This document shows, piece by piece, positions 50,875 to 61,404 of a DNA stretch of 64,000 bases. The translations under genes and the position numbers were made by a program. Origin of the DNA: Haloarcula laminariae (lineage in GTDB: Archaea > Halobacteriota > Halobacteria > Halobacteriales > Haloarculaceae). Location of the stretch: contig NZ_JAMZFY010000001.1 of assembly GCF_025457605.1 (NCBI RefSeq), positions 310,001-374,000 of the forward strand, read 5' to 3'. Within the stretch, counting starts at the first letter, position 1, and every line of letters begins with the position of its first letter. The notes below the pieces were generated by a model, which saw only the letters and a list, made by a program, of their open reading frames with translations, made no database searches and had not been told where the DNA came from.

Positions 50875-51335
50875 CGGACGTTCGGATACACCTCCACTTC
50901 ACGATGGCCGCGGCCGTGCCGCTCAGGCTGCTCGACGTGGTGTTCCGTCCCGACCACCTGCTGTTCGTCGAGTACGACTACCCGACGCCGCTCGACCTCG
51001 CGACGGGGGCGCCGGCGCGGGAGGCGGACGCCTTCGCCGCGCTGCTCCGGACCGAAGGGCTCACGGCGGCGCTCGATGCGGCGGACGCCGTGACGGGACT
51101 CCCCTACGACGACGTGGACGCGGTTCAGGTCTACGACGGCGGCCGCTTCGGCCGGGAGGCGGTCGTCGTCGACCCGGTCGGCGACTCGACCCGCGTCGTC
51201 CGCGTCCACGGGGACATCGACCTGGACGGCTTCACAGCGGCACTGCGGGACGTTGTCGACGGTTACGACGTAACCGTCTCCCGGCGGACGGGGCTGGCGC
51301 TCGGGGGCTGGCTCAGGCGCCTGGCTCCCCGCTGA
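50871..51335 (+). CDS. Hypothetical protein co-transcribed with the NRAMP-like transporter
   Basis: This 154-residue soluble protein, with GTG start overlapping the upstream stop (GTGA), has a mixed alpha/beta pattern with Asp-rich loops (VEYDYPTPLDLATG, GLPYDDVDAVQVYDGG). It has no known motif. Its 3' end overlaps the convergent LutB-like gene by 23 bases. The strict coupling suggests that it works with the transporter, for example as a cytosolic partner; inference. Confidence 0.65.
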   Translation: MTDVRIHLHFTMAAAVPLRLLDVVFRPDHLLFVEYDYPTPLDLATGAPAREADAFAALLRTEGLTAALDAADAVTGLPYDDVDAVQVYDGGRFGREAVVVDPVGDSTRVVRVHGDIDLDGFTAALRDVVDGYDVTVSRRTGLALGGWLRRLAPR

Positions 51336-53538
51336 CCCGCTCGGTGCGGACGACCGGCGTGAGCAGTTCGACCGGGTGCTTCGGGGACCGGCCCAGCAGG
51401 TCGTCAAGCTGTTCCTCGCAGGAGGTCCCGCTGGCGACGACCGTCCGTTCGTCGGTGTCGGCCGTGGTGAACTGCGCTTCCAGCTCTTCCCCCACGGCCA
51501 TGCTCACGTCGTAGTACTCCTGCTTGTAGCCGAAGCTCCCGGCCATCCCACAGCACTCCACGTCGGAGGTGACGACGTCGAACCCGAGTTCTTCCAGCAC
51601 GGCCTCGGTGTACCGCTCAACGCCCAGCGTGCGCTGCTGGCAGTGGCTGTGGTAGGCGATTTCCTCGCCCGCCCCGTCGCGGAGCGCGTCGGCGTCCGCG
51701 CCGTTCTCCAGACAGCCGTAGACGTACTCCAGTATCTCGTAGCTGTTCGCCCGCAGCCGCTCGTAGCGCTTTTCGTCCAGCAACTTCTCGTACTCGCGCT
51801 GGAAGAGGGCGTGGTCGCTCGGTTCGATGACGACCACGTCGCGGCCGGCGTCGACGTGTGCGAGGAGGTCGTCGGCGACCGACTCGGCGTGGTCTCGGGC
51901 CGTCGCGACCATCCCCTGGGACAGCGGGGCGCGACCGCTCGCGGACACGTCCGCGAGACGGACCGCGACGCCGAGCGCTTCGAGCGCCCGGACGGCCGCC
52001 TTCCCCCGCTCGACTTGGACGTGGTTCGTGTATAGGTCCGGGAAGAGGACCACCTCACGCTCCGGGTCGGGGACGGGCGGCCGGTCGGCCATCCACGCCC
52101 GCAGCGTCTCGCGCCGGAACGCCGGGAGCGCGCGCCGGCGGTCGACCCCCGCCACGCGCTCTAGCACCCGCCGCGAGACGGGGTTGTCGGCCAGCCAGTT
52201 CGAGACGGGCGCCGTGGCGCTCCCCAGCCGCGCCAGCGTGGCGAAGTTCCCGAACAGCCGCTTCTGGAGCGAGACGCCGCCGGGCTCCTCGTCGGGCGTG
52301 AGCCCCTCCACGAGCCAGTCGAGGTCGGTCTCCCCGTCGCGGTTCACCCGGTCGCGGACGGCGGTGTTTATCCAGGGGATGTCGATGCCGACGGGACAGG
52401 CGTTCACGCAGCGCGAACAGCCCGTACAGAGGTCGTTGAACTCGCCGGCGGTGTCGAGCCCCTCGACGCCGGCCTCCCAGCCGGTCGCGATGCCGCCGGA
52501 GTAGGTCTCGCCGCCGAAGGCGTGGCCGCCGACCTGCTGGAAGTTCGCACAGGAGTTCGAACACGCCGAACACCGGATACAGTACAGCGTCTCCCGCAGG
52601 TCCTCGTCGTCGCGCATCGCCATCCGGCCGTTGTCTATCAACACGAGATGGAACTCCCGGTCGTCGGCCGGCCCGAGTTCGTCCGCCTCGAAGTCCAGTG
52701 TCGGCGAGTCGACGGGCGGGGTCAAAAGCGAGACGTAGGAGGTGATGTCCTGGCCGGTGCCCGAGCGGCCGATGAGCTCGACGAACGGGTGGAGGTCCTC
52801 GACCGTGGGGACTACTTTCTCGACGCCGGCGACGGCGACGTGAGTGTCCGTCGCGGTGACGGTCTTGCGGGCGTTGCCCTCGCTGGTCACGAGCGCCATC
52901 GTCCCCGAGTCGGCGGCGACGAAGTTCGCGCCGGTCACGCCGACATCGGCCGCCGTTATCTTCTCGGCCAGCTTCCGCCGGGCGAACATGGTGAGGTCCT
53001 CGGCGGTCTCTAAGGGTTCGTCCGGGTCGAACCGCTCGGTGAACAGCTCGGCGATGGCCTCCCGCGACTTGTGTATCGCCGGCGCGACGATGTGTGAGGG
53101 GGCCTCGTCGGCGACCTGGAGCACCCACTCGCCCAGGTCGGTCTCGACGACGTCGACGTCGTCCTCGGAGAGGGCCTCGTTGAGCTCCATCTCCTCGGAG
53201 GTCATCGACTTGCTCTTGACGACGCGCTCGCCGTCGGCCTCGCTGACGACGTTCCGGACGTAGTCGTTCGCGTCGGCCGCGTCGTCGGCGACGTAGAGGG
53301 TCCCGCCGTTTTCCTCGACGGTCTCCCGAAGCTGGGACAGCAGCGAGGGGAGACGCTCGATGGCGTCCTCTTTGATGGCGCGTGCTTCGTCTTTCAGCGC
53401 CTCGTAGTCCTCGAGTTTCGCGACCGACTCGTAGCGCCCGTCGTTGAACCCCTGGGTGTTCGTCGAGACGGCGTCGCCTTCGGTTTCGAGGATGTGGCGG
53501 ATGTGTGCCGCCTTCGTCTCGCGACTGCTCGCCGTCAC
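51313..53538 (-). CDS. LutB-LutA fusion: LUD Fe-S oxidoreductase
   Basis: This 741-residue protein, with GTG start at 53538, has an N-terminal LUD domain (about 60-300). Two 4Fe-4S clusters follow (CIRCSACSNSC near 318-328 and CTGCSRCVNACPVG near 371-384). A LutA-like part with heterodisulfide-reductase CCG domain has SHCQQRTLG and VECCGMAGSFGYK. In Bacillus LutA, LutB and LutC are separate and oxidise L-lactate to pyruvate. Here A and B are one chain, B first. It overlaps lutC by four bases (GTGA). Unlike the neighbouring D-lactate dehydrogenase, its last CCG domain is intact. Confidence 0.86.
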   Translation of the reverse strand: MTASSRETKAAHIRHILETEGDAVSTNTQGFNDGRYESVAKLEDYEALKDEARAIKEDAIERLPSLLSQLRETVEENGGTLYVADDAADANDYVRNVVSEADGERVVKSKSMTSEEMELNEALSEDDVDVVETDLGEWVLQVADEAPSHIVAPAIHKSREAIAELFTERFDPDEPLETAEDLTMFARRKLAEKITAADVGVTGANFVAADSGTMALVTSEGNARKTVTATDTHVAVAGVEKVVPTVEDLHPFVELIGRSGTGQDITSYVSLLTPPVDSPTLDFEADELGPADDREFHLVLIDNGRMAMRDDEDLRETLYCIRCSACSNSCANFQQVGGHAFGGETYSGGIATGWEAGVEGLDTAGEFNDLCTGCSRCVNACPVGIDIPWINTAVRDRVNRDGETDLDWLVEGLTPDEEPGGVSLQKRLFGNFATLARLGSATAPVSNWLADNPVSRRVLERVAGVDRRRALPAFRRETLRAWMADRPPVPDPEREVVLFPDLYTNHVQVERGKAAVRALEALGVAVRLADVSASGRAPLSQGMVATARDHAESVADDLLAHVDAGRDVVVIEPSDHALFQREYEKLLDEKRYERLRANSYEILEYVYGCLENGADADALRDGAGEEIAYHSHCQQRTLGVERYTEAVLEELGFDVVTSDVECCGMAGSFGYKQEYYDVSMAVGEELEAQFTTADTDERTVVASGTSCEEQLDDLLGRSPKHPVELLTPVVRTERVSGEPGA

Positions 53539-54050
53539 GGGTCGACCACCACCACGTGGACCGTCTTCGGGCCGTGTGCGCCCTTGACCAGCGCCCCCAT
53601 GTCGGCGGTCGCGCTGGGCCCCGTCGCGATGACGCCGCTGAATCCCGACTGGCGGGACCGCTCACCGATTTCCGCCAACCCGTCGTCCATCCCCGGGACG
53701 ATGTCGTCGGCCTCGAGGACGGCGACGTGCTGGTCGGCGAACAGGCTGACGGGCTCGACACCCGACTCGGTGGTCGGGACGACGACGCTCCCGTAGTCGC
53801 TGATGCCCAGCGTCGCCGGGGTGACGCCGGTCGCGGCCGCTTCGAGGTCCGACGGCGAAAACTCCGTCTGGACCGCGTCGGGGAAGTCGTAGCTCGCGTC
53901 GTCGGGCTCGACGCCGACGGCCGGGGACGACGCGATGCGTTCTATCGTCGCCGCCACCTCGTCGGGAGGGACGACGGTCGACTCGACGTCGAAGTCCCGA
54001 AGCCGGTCCCGAAACCGCTCGCGTACCGATTCAGTGCTGGTCTGTGACAT
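53535..54050 (-). CDS. lutC: LutC-like LUD-domain protein
   Basis: From ATG 54050 this is a 171-residue LUD-domain protein with GISDYGSVVVPTTE and VSLFADQHVAVLEADDIVPG. The end GVIATGPSATADMGALVKGA is followed by HGPKTVHVVVV, as in LutC of the lactate utilisation complex. The reading frame is open upstream all the way into the D-lactate dehydrogenase gene, because that gene lost its stop frame. A spacer with an A/T-rich stretch near 54100-54120 suggests that LutC has its own start and promoter. It overlaps the LutB-LutA fusion. Confidence 0.82.
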   Translation of the reverse strand: MSQTSTESVRERFRDRLRDFDVESTVVPPDEVAATIERIASSPAVGVEPDDASYDFPDAVQTEFSPSDLEAAATGVTPATLGISDYGSVVVPTTESGVEPVSLFADQHVAVLEADDIVPGMDDGLAEIGERSRQSGFSGVIATGPSATADMGALVKGAHGPKTVHVVVVDP

Positions 54051-54159
54051 GTACTCTCGCTCCGTTCGGTCGGCAAGTAGCCGTTGGTTGTTTGTCGGTA
54101 AACATATCGATTTCTCACTCGTTCGATGGTCCGGTGGCGACGCCAAAACAGGGAGGGAG

Positions 54160-56924
54160 CTACGGCCGGGACCGCGCCGTCGCGAGCGCGTCGGCCAGCG
54201 CCTCGACGGGATGTCCCGGTCTAAGTCGAACGCGTCGAGATACTCACACAGGCCGTACGTGTGTGTCGCGACGGCCGTCGTCCGCTCGTCGCTGCCCAGC
54301 AGGTCGAGGTAGTCCGACTGGAGCATCACCGCGTCGGAGGGCTCGACGACGACCACGTCGCGGCCGGCGTCGACGTACGGTTCGAGCGCGTCGACCACGC
54401 CCTCGGCGGTCGACCGGGCGTCGTCCAGCAGCCCCTTGGAGTAGGCCGGACGGCCGCTGTCGGTGTGCCCGGAGAGCAGGGTGACGTGGACGCCCGCCGC
54501 TTCGAGCACCTCGACGGCCGCCTTCCCGACTTCGGGGTGGACGTGGTTCGTGTACGCGTCCGCGAACAGGACGGCGCTCCGGGTCGCCTCGTCGGTCGAT
54601 AGCCGCCGCTCGCGGGCGTCGAACCAGTCGGCGAACGTCTCCGAGCGCAGCGTCGGCGGGTGCCGCTCGCGGGCGATGCCGACGGTCTTCTCAAGGAGCG
54701 CCCCGCTCCCGGGGAGCGACCCGAGCAGGTTCGCGACCGGGGCGACGCGGCTCCCCAGCGCGAACAGCGTGTCGACGTTCGCGAACAGCTTGTCCCGCAG
54801 GCTCGCGCCGTGTTCCTGGTGGTGGGCGTGTGTGACCTCCGCTTTCAGCTTCGCCATGTCGACGCCGCTGGGACAGTCACGCTTGCACCCCTTACAGCCG
54901 ATACAGAGGTCGAGTATCTCCTCGACGAACTGCTCGTCCGTGGGGTCGTCCGGGAGGTCGCCGCTCATGGCCTGCCGGAGCATGTTCGCCCGGCCCCGCG
55001 TGGCGGTCAGCTCCTCGTCGGCGGCCCGGTAGGTCGGACACATCACGCTCCCGGTGGTCTCCTGGGGGCCGCGACAGCCGCCACAGCCGTGACAGAGTTC
55101 GACCATCCCCTCCATGCCGTTCTCGTTGTCCCACTCCAGGGTCGGCGCCAGCCCGGCGTCGACGTCGTACTCCGGGTCGAAGCGCAGCTGGGTGGCCATA
55201 TCCACGGTGCGGGCCCGCGGGGGCGCCGTGCCGGCCTCGACGGCCGCGTCGTCGACGCCGACGACCTGTCCCGGGTTCAACAGCCACTCGGGGTCGAACG
55301 CGGTCTTGAGTTCCCGGAACACGTCCCACACGTCGGTTCCGTACAGCTTCTCGTTCCAGCACGTCCGGGCGCGGCCGTCGCCGTGTTCGCCCGACACCGA
55401 CCCGCCGTACTCGACGACGAGGTCGGTCACGTCGTCGGCGATGGAGACCATCGTCTCCACGCCTTCGACGGTCTTCGTGTTCACCAGCGGGCGGATGTGC
55501 AGGACGCCCGGGCCCGCGTGCGCGTAGAACGACGCGAACGTGTCGTGGGCCTCCAGCACCTCCTGGAAGTCGGCGACGTACTCGGGGAGGTTCTCCGGCG
55601 GCACGCCAGTGTCCTCGATGAACGCGACGTGTTTGGCGTCGCTCGTCCGCGAGAGCAGGATGGGGAGCCCCGACTTCCGGAGCTTCCAGAACTTCTCGCG
55701 CTCGGCCTCGTCGTGGGCCTCCAGCCCCTCGGCGGCCCGAACCGGCTCGTCAGTCACCGAGGCCGTCCCGTCGAGCCGGTCGGCCAGCAGCCGGTCGACA
55801 AGCTCCCGGCCCTCGCTGTCGTCCTCGGCGTAGAACTCGACGAGCAGCGTCGCCCGCGTGCCGTCGGGGAGGATGGCCGCCACGTCCTCGAACTCGGCGG
55901 TGTCCCGAGCGAGGTCTATCATCACGTCGTCGAGGATTTCGACGGCCGCGGGGTCGTGTTCGAGTATCGGCGCCACGTCGGCCATCGCGTCTATGAGGTC
56001 CCCGTACGTGAGCAGGGCCATCGCCTTCGTCTCGGGGACGGGTTCCAGCGAGACGGTCGCTTCCGTGACTATCGCCAGGGTCCCCTCGCTGCCGGCCAGC
56101 AGCCGCGCGAGGTTCACGGTGCCGGCCTCCCCGAACTCGCCGTCGGCCTCGGCGACGAGCCGGTCGAGGTTGTACCCCGAGACGTTGCGCTTCAGGTCGG
56201 GGTAGGCCGCCGCTATCTCGTCGCCGTGGTCGTCGAGCACGTCGACGACGGCGGCGTATATCCGGCTCTCCAGGTCGTCGTCCCCGGCGCGCTCGCGCAG
56301 CTCCGCGACCGATAGCTCGCCGAACTCGGTGACGGTGCCGTCCGAGAGGACGACCTCGCAGGACTCGACGTAGTGGTCGGTCTTGCCGTACTGCAGCGAG
56401 TGGGCGCCGGTGGAGTTGTTGCCGATAGCGCCCCCGAGCGCGGACTTATCGCCCCACGCGGGGTCGGGGGCGAACTTCAGCCCGTGGTCGGCGAGGTCGG
56501 CGTTGAGGTCGCCCAGCGTCGTCCCGACCTGCGCCCGGGCGGTGCGGCCGCCGGGGTCGACGGTTCGCACGTCGTCCATGTACCGGGTGAAATCGAGCAC
56601 GACGGCCTCGTTGACCGTCTGGCCGGCGAGACTCGTCCCCCCGCCCCGCGGCAGGACCGGCACGTCGACGGACGCACAGGTCTCGACGACGGCCGCCACG
56701 TCGGCGGTCGAGGCCGGGAAGACGACGCCGACCGGCGGCACCTCGTAGATGCTGGCGTCGGTCGCGTACGACTGCCGGGAGTACTCGTCGAACCGGACGT
56801 CGCCGTCCACGCGGGCGCTGAGGCTCTCGACCAGCGCGGGCCGGTTCACCTCGCCGCCCGTGTGCTCGTATCCCGTCCGCGGCTCGGCGGCGGGGGCCGA
56901 GCGGGTCGGTTCGGGTCCCGCCAT
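54160..56924 (-). pseudogene. FAD/Fe-S D-lactate dehydrogenase with internal 3' deletion
   Basis: This DLD-like protein has an FAD PCMH domain (LPRGGGTSLAGQTVNEAV, near residue 95), an oxidase C-terminal domain and two Fe-S clusters (CHGCGGC and CIGCKGCKRDCPSGVDM). It also has the first part of the CCG domain through YGLCEYLDAFDLDRDI. At about 54207 the sequence jumps: the expected about 100 residues with the CCGMAGSFG motif are gone. The usual end VEALADALATARSRP continues in a shifted frame to its stop at 54160. The original frame reads on without stop into lutC, giving an 1129-residue open frame. The enzyme may be impaired, though the FAD part is complete. Confidence 0.72.
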
Positions 56925-56931
56925 CGCCCGC

Positions 56932-58656
56932 CTAGAACACCCCCGGCGCCAGGACGTAGACGAACAGAAGCGTCAGGATGCCCGTCGTCACCGCGTAGTA
57001 CGTCAGCGGTATCAGCTCCAGGCGGATGACCCGACCCTCCTCGCCGACGAGGCCGACGACGGCCAGCGCGGCGACGACGTTGTGGATAGCCACGAGGTTC
57101 CCGATGGCGCCGCCGACGGCCTGGGCCCCGACGACGATGGTCCGGGAGACGCCGAGCTCGGTCGCGATGTTGTACTGGAAGGTGCCAAAGAGGATGTCGC
57201 TGACGGTGTTCGAGCCGGCGAGGAACGCCCCGAAGGCGCCGACGGCCGCCGCGAAGAACGGATAGACGCCGCCCGCGGTGTCGGCCGTGGTCTCAGAGAG
57301 GACGACGAGCATGCTGTCGATGCCGGCGCTCTGGCCGGACTGAATCATTATCTGGACGGTCGCGACGGCGAAGACGAGCGCGATGACCGCCGGCGTCACC
57401 TTCTCGACGGACTCTAGCCACGCGGCCTTTATCTCCGCGCCGTCCATCCGGTGCAGCGGGATGGTGAGCAGGTGGACGAACACGAAGATAGCCCCCGGAA
57501 GGTACAACAGCGCGAAGTCGTTGGACATCCCCGTTCCGAGGATATCCGCCCACTCGAGGACGAGCGTCGAGGTGAGGAAGCTCGTCAGCGGGTCGACGAC
57601 GCGGGTCACCACGAGCAGCCCGGCCAGAACGACGTACGGCGTCCAGGCGCGGACCAGGGACATCTTCTGGTCACCGGCGGTCACCTGTCCGCCGTCGGCC
57701 GCGACGGCCGTCCCCCGGTTGGTCGACTCGCCCGGTTTGATGTCGCCGATCCAGTGGTCGGGCCAATCGGACTTGGGCGCGAAGTCCCACTCCTCGTCGG
57801 GGTGGAAGTAGCCGGCACGCAGCGCGGTCACCGTGATAGCCATCCCGACCATCGCGCCGAACAGGCCGGGGAACGTCGGTCCGAGGAAGTACGCGGTCAG
57901 CCAGTAGGGAACGGCGAACGACAGCCACGCGAACAGCGTGAGCGGCAGCACTTCGAGCGCGGGCTTGATAGAGCGCTCCTCGCCGAAGAACCGCGTCATC
58001 ATCGCGACGCTGATGAACGGAAGCACCATCCCGACGATGACGTGATGAGTGGCCGCCCACAGGCCGATTTCGGCGACCCACCCTTCGACGGACAGCCCCT
58101 GAGCGGCGACGGCCGCGGAGATGGACTCCGAGGAGCCGAAGATGTCCTGCAGCCCGATTATCAGCGGCGTCCCGACCGCGCCGAACGTGATCGCCATCAG
58201 GTTCCCCGTCAGCGCGACCACGACGGCGGCGAGCGGCGGGAATCCGAGCCCGACGAGCAGCGGTCCGACGATGGCCGCGGGCGTCCCGAAGCCGGCCGCC
58301 GACTCGATGAACGACCCCATCAGGAACACCAGTAGGACGACCTGGACGCGCCGGTCGTCGCTAATGGACGTGAAGCCGGCGTTGATGGCGTCGAAGGCGC
58401 CCGTCTGCTTGAGCGTGTACAGGAGCAGTATCGCCCCGAACACGATCCAGAGGATGTTGACCGCGGTGATTGCGCCGTTCAGCGACGCGGCGGCGATCCA
58501 CCGAGGGGTCATGTCCCAGCCGACGTAGCCGACTACCCCTGCGACCACCCACGCGATGGGCATGGAGCGAGTCGCGGACCAGTACCGGCCGATCATCAGG
58601 AACGAGATGACCGCGAGGGGTAACACCCCCATGATGATCTGTGCCGCTGTGGCCAT
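56932..58656 (-). CDS. lctP: L-lactate permease
   Basis: This 574-residue transporter of about twelve to fourteen TM helices belongs to the LctP family. [20 protein letters not shown] and [19 protein letters not shown] are the family signatures, with [14 protein letters not shown] and [17 protein letters not shown] near the end. It is read from ATG 58656; longer starts give unrelated sequence. It imports lactate with H+ or Na+ and lies first in the minus-strand lactate operon, eight bases before the D-lactate dehydrogenase gene. Confidence 0.93.
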   Translation of the reverse strand: MATAAQIIMGVLPLAVISFLMIGRYWSATRSMPIAWVVAGVVGYVGWDMTPRWIAAASLNGAITAVNILWIVFGAILLLYTLKQTGAFDAINAGFTSISDDRRVQVVLLVFLMGSFIESAAGFGTPAAIVGPLLVGLGFPPLAAVVVALTGNLMAITFGAVGTPLIIGLQDIFGSSESISAAVAAQGLSVEGWVAEIGLWAATHHVIVGMVLPFISVAMMTRFFGEERSIKPALEVLPLTLFAWLSFAVPYWLTAYFLGPTFPGLFGAMVGMAITVTALRAGYFHPDEEWDFAPKSDWPDHWIGDIKPGESTNRGTAVAADGGQVTAGDQKMSLVRAWTPYVVLAGLLVVTRVVDPLTSFLTSTLVLEWADILGTGMSNDFALLYLPGAIFVFVHLLTIPLHRMDGAEIKAAWLESVEKVTPAVIALVFAVATVQIMIQSGQSAGIDSMLVVLSETTADTAGGVYPFFAAAVGAFGAFLAGSNTVSDILFGTFQYNIATELGVSRTIVVGAQAVGGAIGNLVAIHNVVAALAVVGLVGEEGRVIRLELIPLTYYAVTTGILTLLFVYVLAPGVF

Positions 58657-58749
58657 CACGGACACCCCCTGTCTGTTGTCCCCGCTGTGGTTCCCGCCCG
58701 ATGCAACTCTGTGAATGCCGTGGCGACTGGCATAGCCGACACACTCTAT

Positions 58750-58768
58750 CATGCATTATTTATAACTG
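58750..58768 (-). promoter_or_regulatory. TATA box of the lactate operon
   Basis: On the minus strand AGTTATAAATAATGCATG gives a strong TATA core. The start of transcription should be near 58730, leaving a leader of about 75 bases before lctP. Quasi-palindrome ATACATACGTGTGTAT (58951-58966) lies 180 bases further upstream. Confidence 0.6.
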
Positions 58769-60009
58769 ACTACCGTTCAGCGGCTGCAGTCGACGGTACC
58801 GACCGGTACATACGAGTTTACCGGCCGATATCGGGCATCTCGTCTCCCCCACGGTGCGTAACTCGCGGCGTGGTGCCCGCTCGGCTCTCCCGCCCTCGTG
58901 AAGGGGGTTCACTCGTGTGTACACTCCAAAAACCGCCAGACGACTTCTGATACATACGTGTGTATTCGCCGTGGCGGCGGTATCCGCCCGAAACCAGACA
59001 GTGTTGCCTGCTATCGGGTAGCTGTCAATTCGCGGCGCGGTCAGTACCGCCTCCCGGTACCGGCCACACCATAACAACGATACTGTTGTTATTTTCTGCG
59101 GCACCCTCGTCTCGCAGCTCCGGTTACTCCCGATACTGACGCCGCCCTGCCGAGGGGTGCCAGGCACTCCCGACGGTCGCTCGGTCGCGTCGGCCGTGTC
59201 GCGATACGAGGCCCGTCAGCCGCTCCTCTCGGGCTGTCGGTCGAACCTGGAACAGCTGATATATCGTTCTGGAATGTATGTCTCTTATCCTGTAGGTCTG
59301 CCTCCGTCTTTTCGGTCTTATACTACGTCACTCACCCCCGTTCGCTCCGGTCGTGTCCGGATTTACCGCTGTAACCGCTCGATACTGGCTGTTTACGTGC
59401 TCCATCGCTGTTTGACCGGCGGCCGACTCGTCGCCGTGGCTTCGTCACAGCGAAGCACAGCTGTGTAGCCGTTTTCGTCGGTATATGGAACAGAGATTCG
59501 ACGTTGGCTTCGGCTAGGCGGGTTGCAGAGAGTACGTACCTTTTCGACGATAGGTCTACATAAACTCAGTATCTCTATCATGAACAGGCGATGGCCCGGT
59601 ACTCGTCAGAGTCGCTTCCGCTTCGCTCACTCGGACGCTGTGACGGCGGGGCCCGGTTTCGGCGCCGGTGTGATTGAATTACAACGCCGTGCGCCGACAT
59701 CGCTGTGGCCTGCTGGACGGATAGCGACGCAGGCGCCGCTATACCGTCAATACGCTGATTTCGACCGCCGATCGTTTTGTCGACCGCCGACTCACGGCCA
59801 CCCTCTCTGAGAAAAATATACTAAAATTACAACTGCTATTCGGTCGGAGTGAGCAAGTATGGCCGCAATTCTCCCGAACTCTCACTATTAAACACAGTTA
59901 ATTAGAGTTATTCTGGGCCGTAATTATAAAATAGTCGATGATATTCGGGACGAATACGCGAATCTTCCACTGGAGCCCCGTTTCTAGGCGTTTAGAAATT
60001 CTACTATCC
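58769..60009. other. 1.2-kb non-coding region between divergent transport operons
   Basis: No frame here has host-like codon use or a recognised product. Notable sites: quasi-palindrome 58951-58966; perfect palindrome ATAACAAC-N6-GTTGTTAT at 59071-59092; ATTCG-N3-CGAAT at 59943-59955; TTTCTA-N6-TAGAAA at 59981-59998 next to the sugar operon promoter. The A/T-rich segment 59810-60000 fits promoters. The length is unusual for this genome, so a deleted gene or a regulatory RNA is possible, but nothing supports either directly. Confidence 0.5.
59071..59092. promoter_or_regulatory. Perfect palindrome ATAACAAC-N6-GTTGTTAT
   Basis: Two eight-base arms around a six-base spacer, 22 bases in all, stand in the non-coding region upstream of the lactate operon. 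Size and symmetry fit a dimeric regulator site. It is about 300 bases above the lctP TATA box, which is far for direct control. Confidence 0.45.
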
Positions 60010-60028
60010 CAATTTTTAATGCACATGT
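60010..60028 (+). promoter_or_regulatory. Conserved promoter element of the sugar ABC operon
   Basis: The 19 bases CAATTTTTAATGCACATGT are identical to 34716-34734 ahead of the orphan paralogue. They end 92 bases before the ATG at 60121. A TTTCTA/TAGAAA palindrome lies just upstream (59981-59998) only in this copy. Confidence 0.65.
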
Positions 60029-60120
60029 TGGCTAAGGTGTGTATGTATGCTCACTGATTGCAGCCGTTCGCACGGGCGACAGGCCATGCACACGACAGCG
60101 GACACACGGGGGCTGACACG

Positions 60121-61386
60121 ATGACGGACGAAGAGGGCGTCTCCCGCCGTCGCGTCCTCCAGGGCGCCGGCGTCGCCGCGGTCGCCGGACTGGCCGGCTG
60201 TGGCGGTGGCGACGGCTCCGATTCGAACAGCATCGAACTGCTCCACGCGTGGTCCGACGGTGACGGCAACGCGGCTATCGGGGCACTCATCGAGGGGTTC
60301 CAGGAGGCCCACCCCGACATCGAGTTCGCCGAGGAGCCGGTCAACGGCGCCGCCCGCTCGAACCTCGACCAGGTCGTCCAGAACCGCCTCCAGTCCAACG
60401 ACCCCCCGAGCACGTTCCAGACGTGGCCGGGCAAGACTCTGGAGAAGTTCGGCGACGCCTACGAGGACATCGAGGGCGACGTCTGGGACCAGGACATGAA
60501 GGACAACTACCTGGAGGGCCCACAGGCACAGGCCCAGATGGACGGGACCTTCGTCACGGTCCCGCTGAACATCCACCGCATCAACAACCTGTTCTACAAC
60601 GCGAACGTGCTGGAATCGGCCGGTGTCGACCCCAGCAACATGTCCAGCCCGAGCGACGTCGTCAACGCCTGCGAGCAGGTGGAACAGAACACCGACGCCG
60701 TCCCCTTCGCCCAGCAGACGAGCGGCACCTGGTCGACGACCCAGCTCTGGGAGACCATCCTGCTCGCCGAGGGCGGCATCGACGGCTACGAGGCGTTCAT
60801 CAACGGCAACGGCAACCGCTCCGAGGTCAAGGCCGCGCTCGACTCCGTCGTCGAACTGGAGGAGTACTACCCGAGCGACGCCTCCTCGCTCAGCTTCACG
60901 GAGGCCAACACGATGGTGATGGAAGGCAACGCCGCGTTCATCCACCAGGGCGACTGGGCCGCCGGCGCCTACAGCGGCAACGACGAGTTCAACTACGGCG
61001 AGCAGTGGGGGCAGGTCACCTACCCCGGGACGGAGGGGAGCTACCTCCTGAACATGGACTCGTTCCCCTTCCTCGCAAACAACCCCTCGCCGGAGGCGAC
61101 CAAGACCTTCCTCAGCTACTGTGGCAGCAGCGAGGGACAGGTCCTGTTCAACGCCGAGAAGGGGTCGATTCCGCCCCGGAGCGACGCCGACGTCTCCAGT
61201 CTCAACCAGTTCCAGCAGGACCAGTACGATGACTTCAACAACGCCGACAACCAGCCCCCGTCCATCGAACACGGGCTGGCCGTCGCCCCGGGCGTGAAGA
61301 CGAACATCAGCGACGCGTTCAGCAGCTTCCTTGAGACGTCCGACGCCTCGGCCACCGCCGACGCGCTCATCGACGCGTTCAACTGA
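60121..61386 (+). CDS. CUT1 sugar ABC transporter binding lipoprotein
   Basis: This 421-residue family 1 solute-binding protein has a Tat signal with SRRRVLQGAG and lipobox LAGC. The mature chain starts near GGGDGSDSNS and has IELLHAWSDGDGNAAIGALI, the glucose-type pattern. The ATG at 60121 is chosen because it precedes the Tat signal at the same distance as in the paralogue. It is first in an operon with two permeases and an ATPase. It differs from the orphan copy mainly in residues around 130-175 and 310-325, which may shape the sugar pocket. Confidence 0.9.
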   Translation: MTDEEGVSRRRVLQGAGVAAVAGLAGCGGGDGSDSNSIELLHAWSDGDGNAAIGALIEGFQEAHPDIEFAEEPVNGAARSNLDQVVQNRLQSNDPPSTFQTWPGKTLEKFGDAYEDIEGDVWDQDMKDNYLEGPQAQAQMDGTFVTVPLNIHRINNLFYNANVLESAGVDPSNMSSPSDVVNACEQVEQNTDAVPFAQQTSGTWSTTQLWETILLAEGGIDGYEAFINGNGNRSEVKAALDSVVELEEYYPSDASSLSFTEANTMVMEGNAAFIHQGDWAAGAYSGNDEFNYGEQWGQVTYPGTEGSYLLNMDSFPFLANNPSPEATKTFLSYCGSSEGQVLFNAEKGSIPPRSDADVSSLNQFQQDQYDDFNNADNQPPSIEHGLAVAPGVKTNISDAFSSFLETSDASATADALIDAFN

Positions 61387-61404
61387 CCCGCCACTCCCCA
61401 ATTT

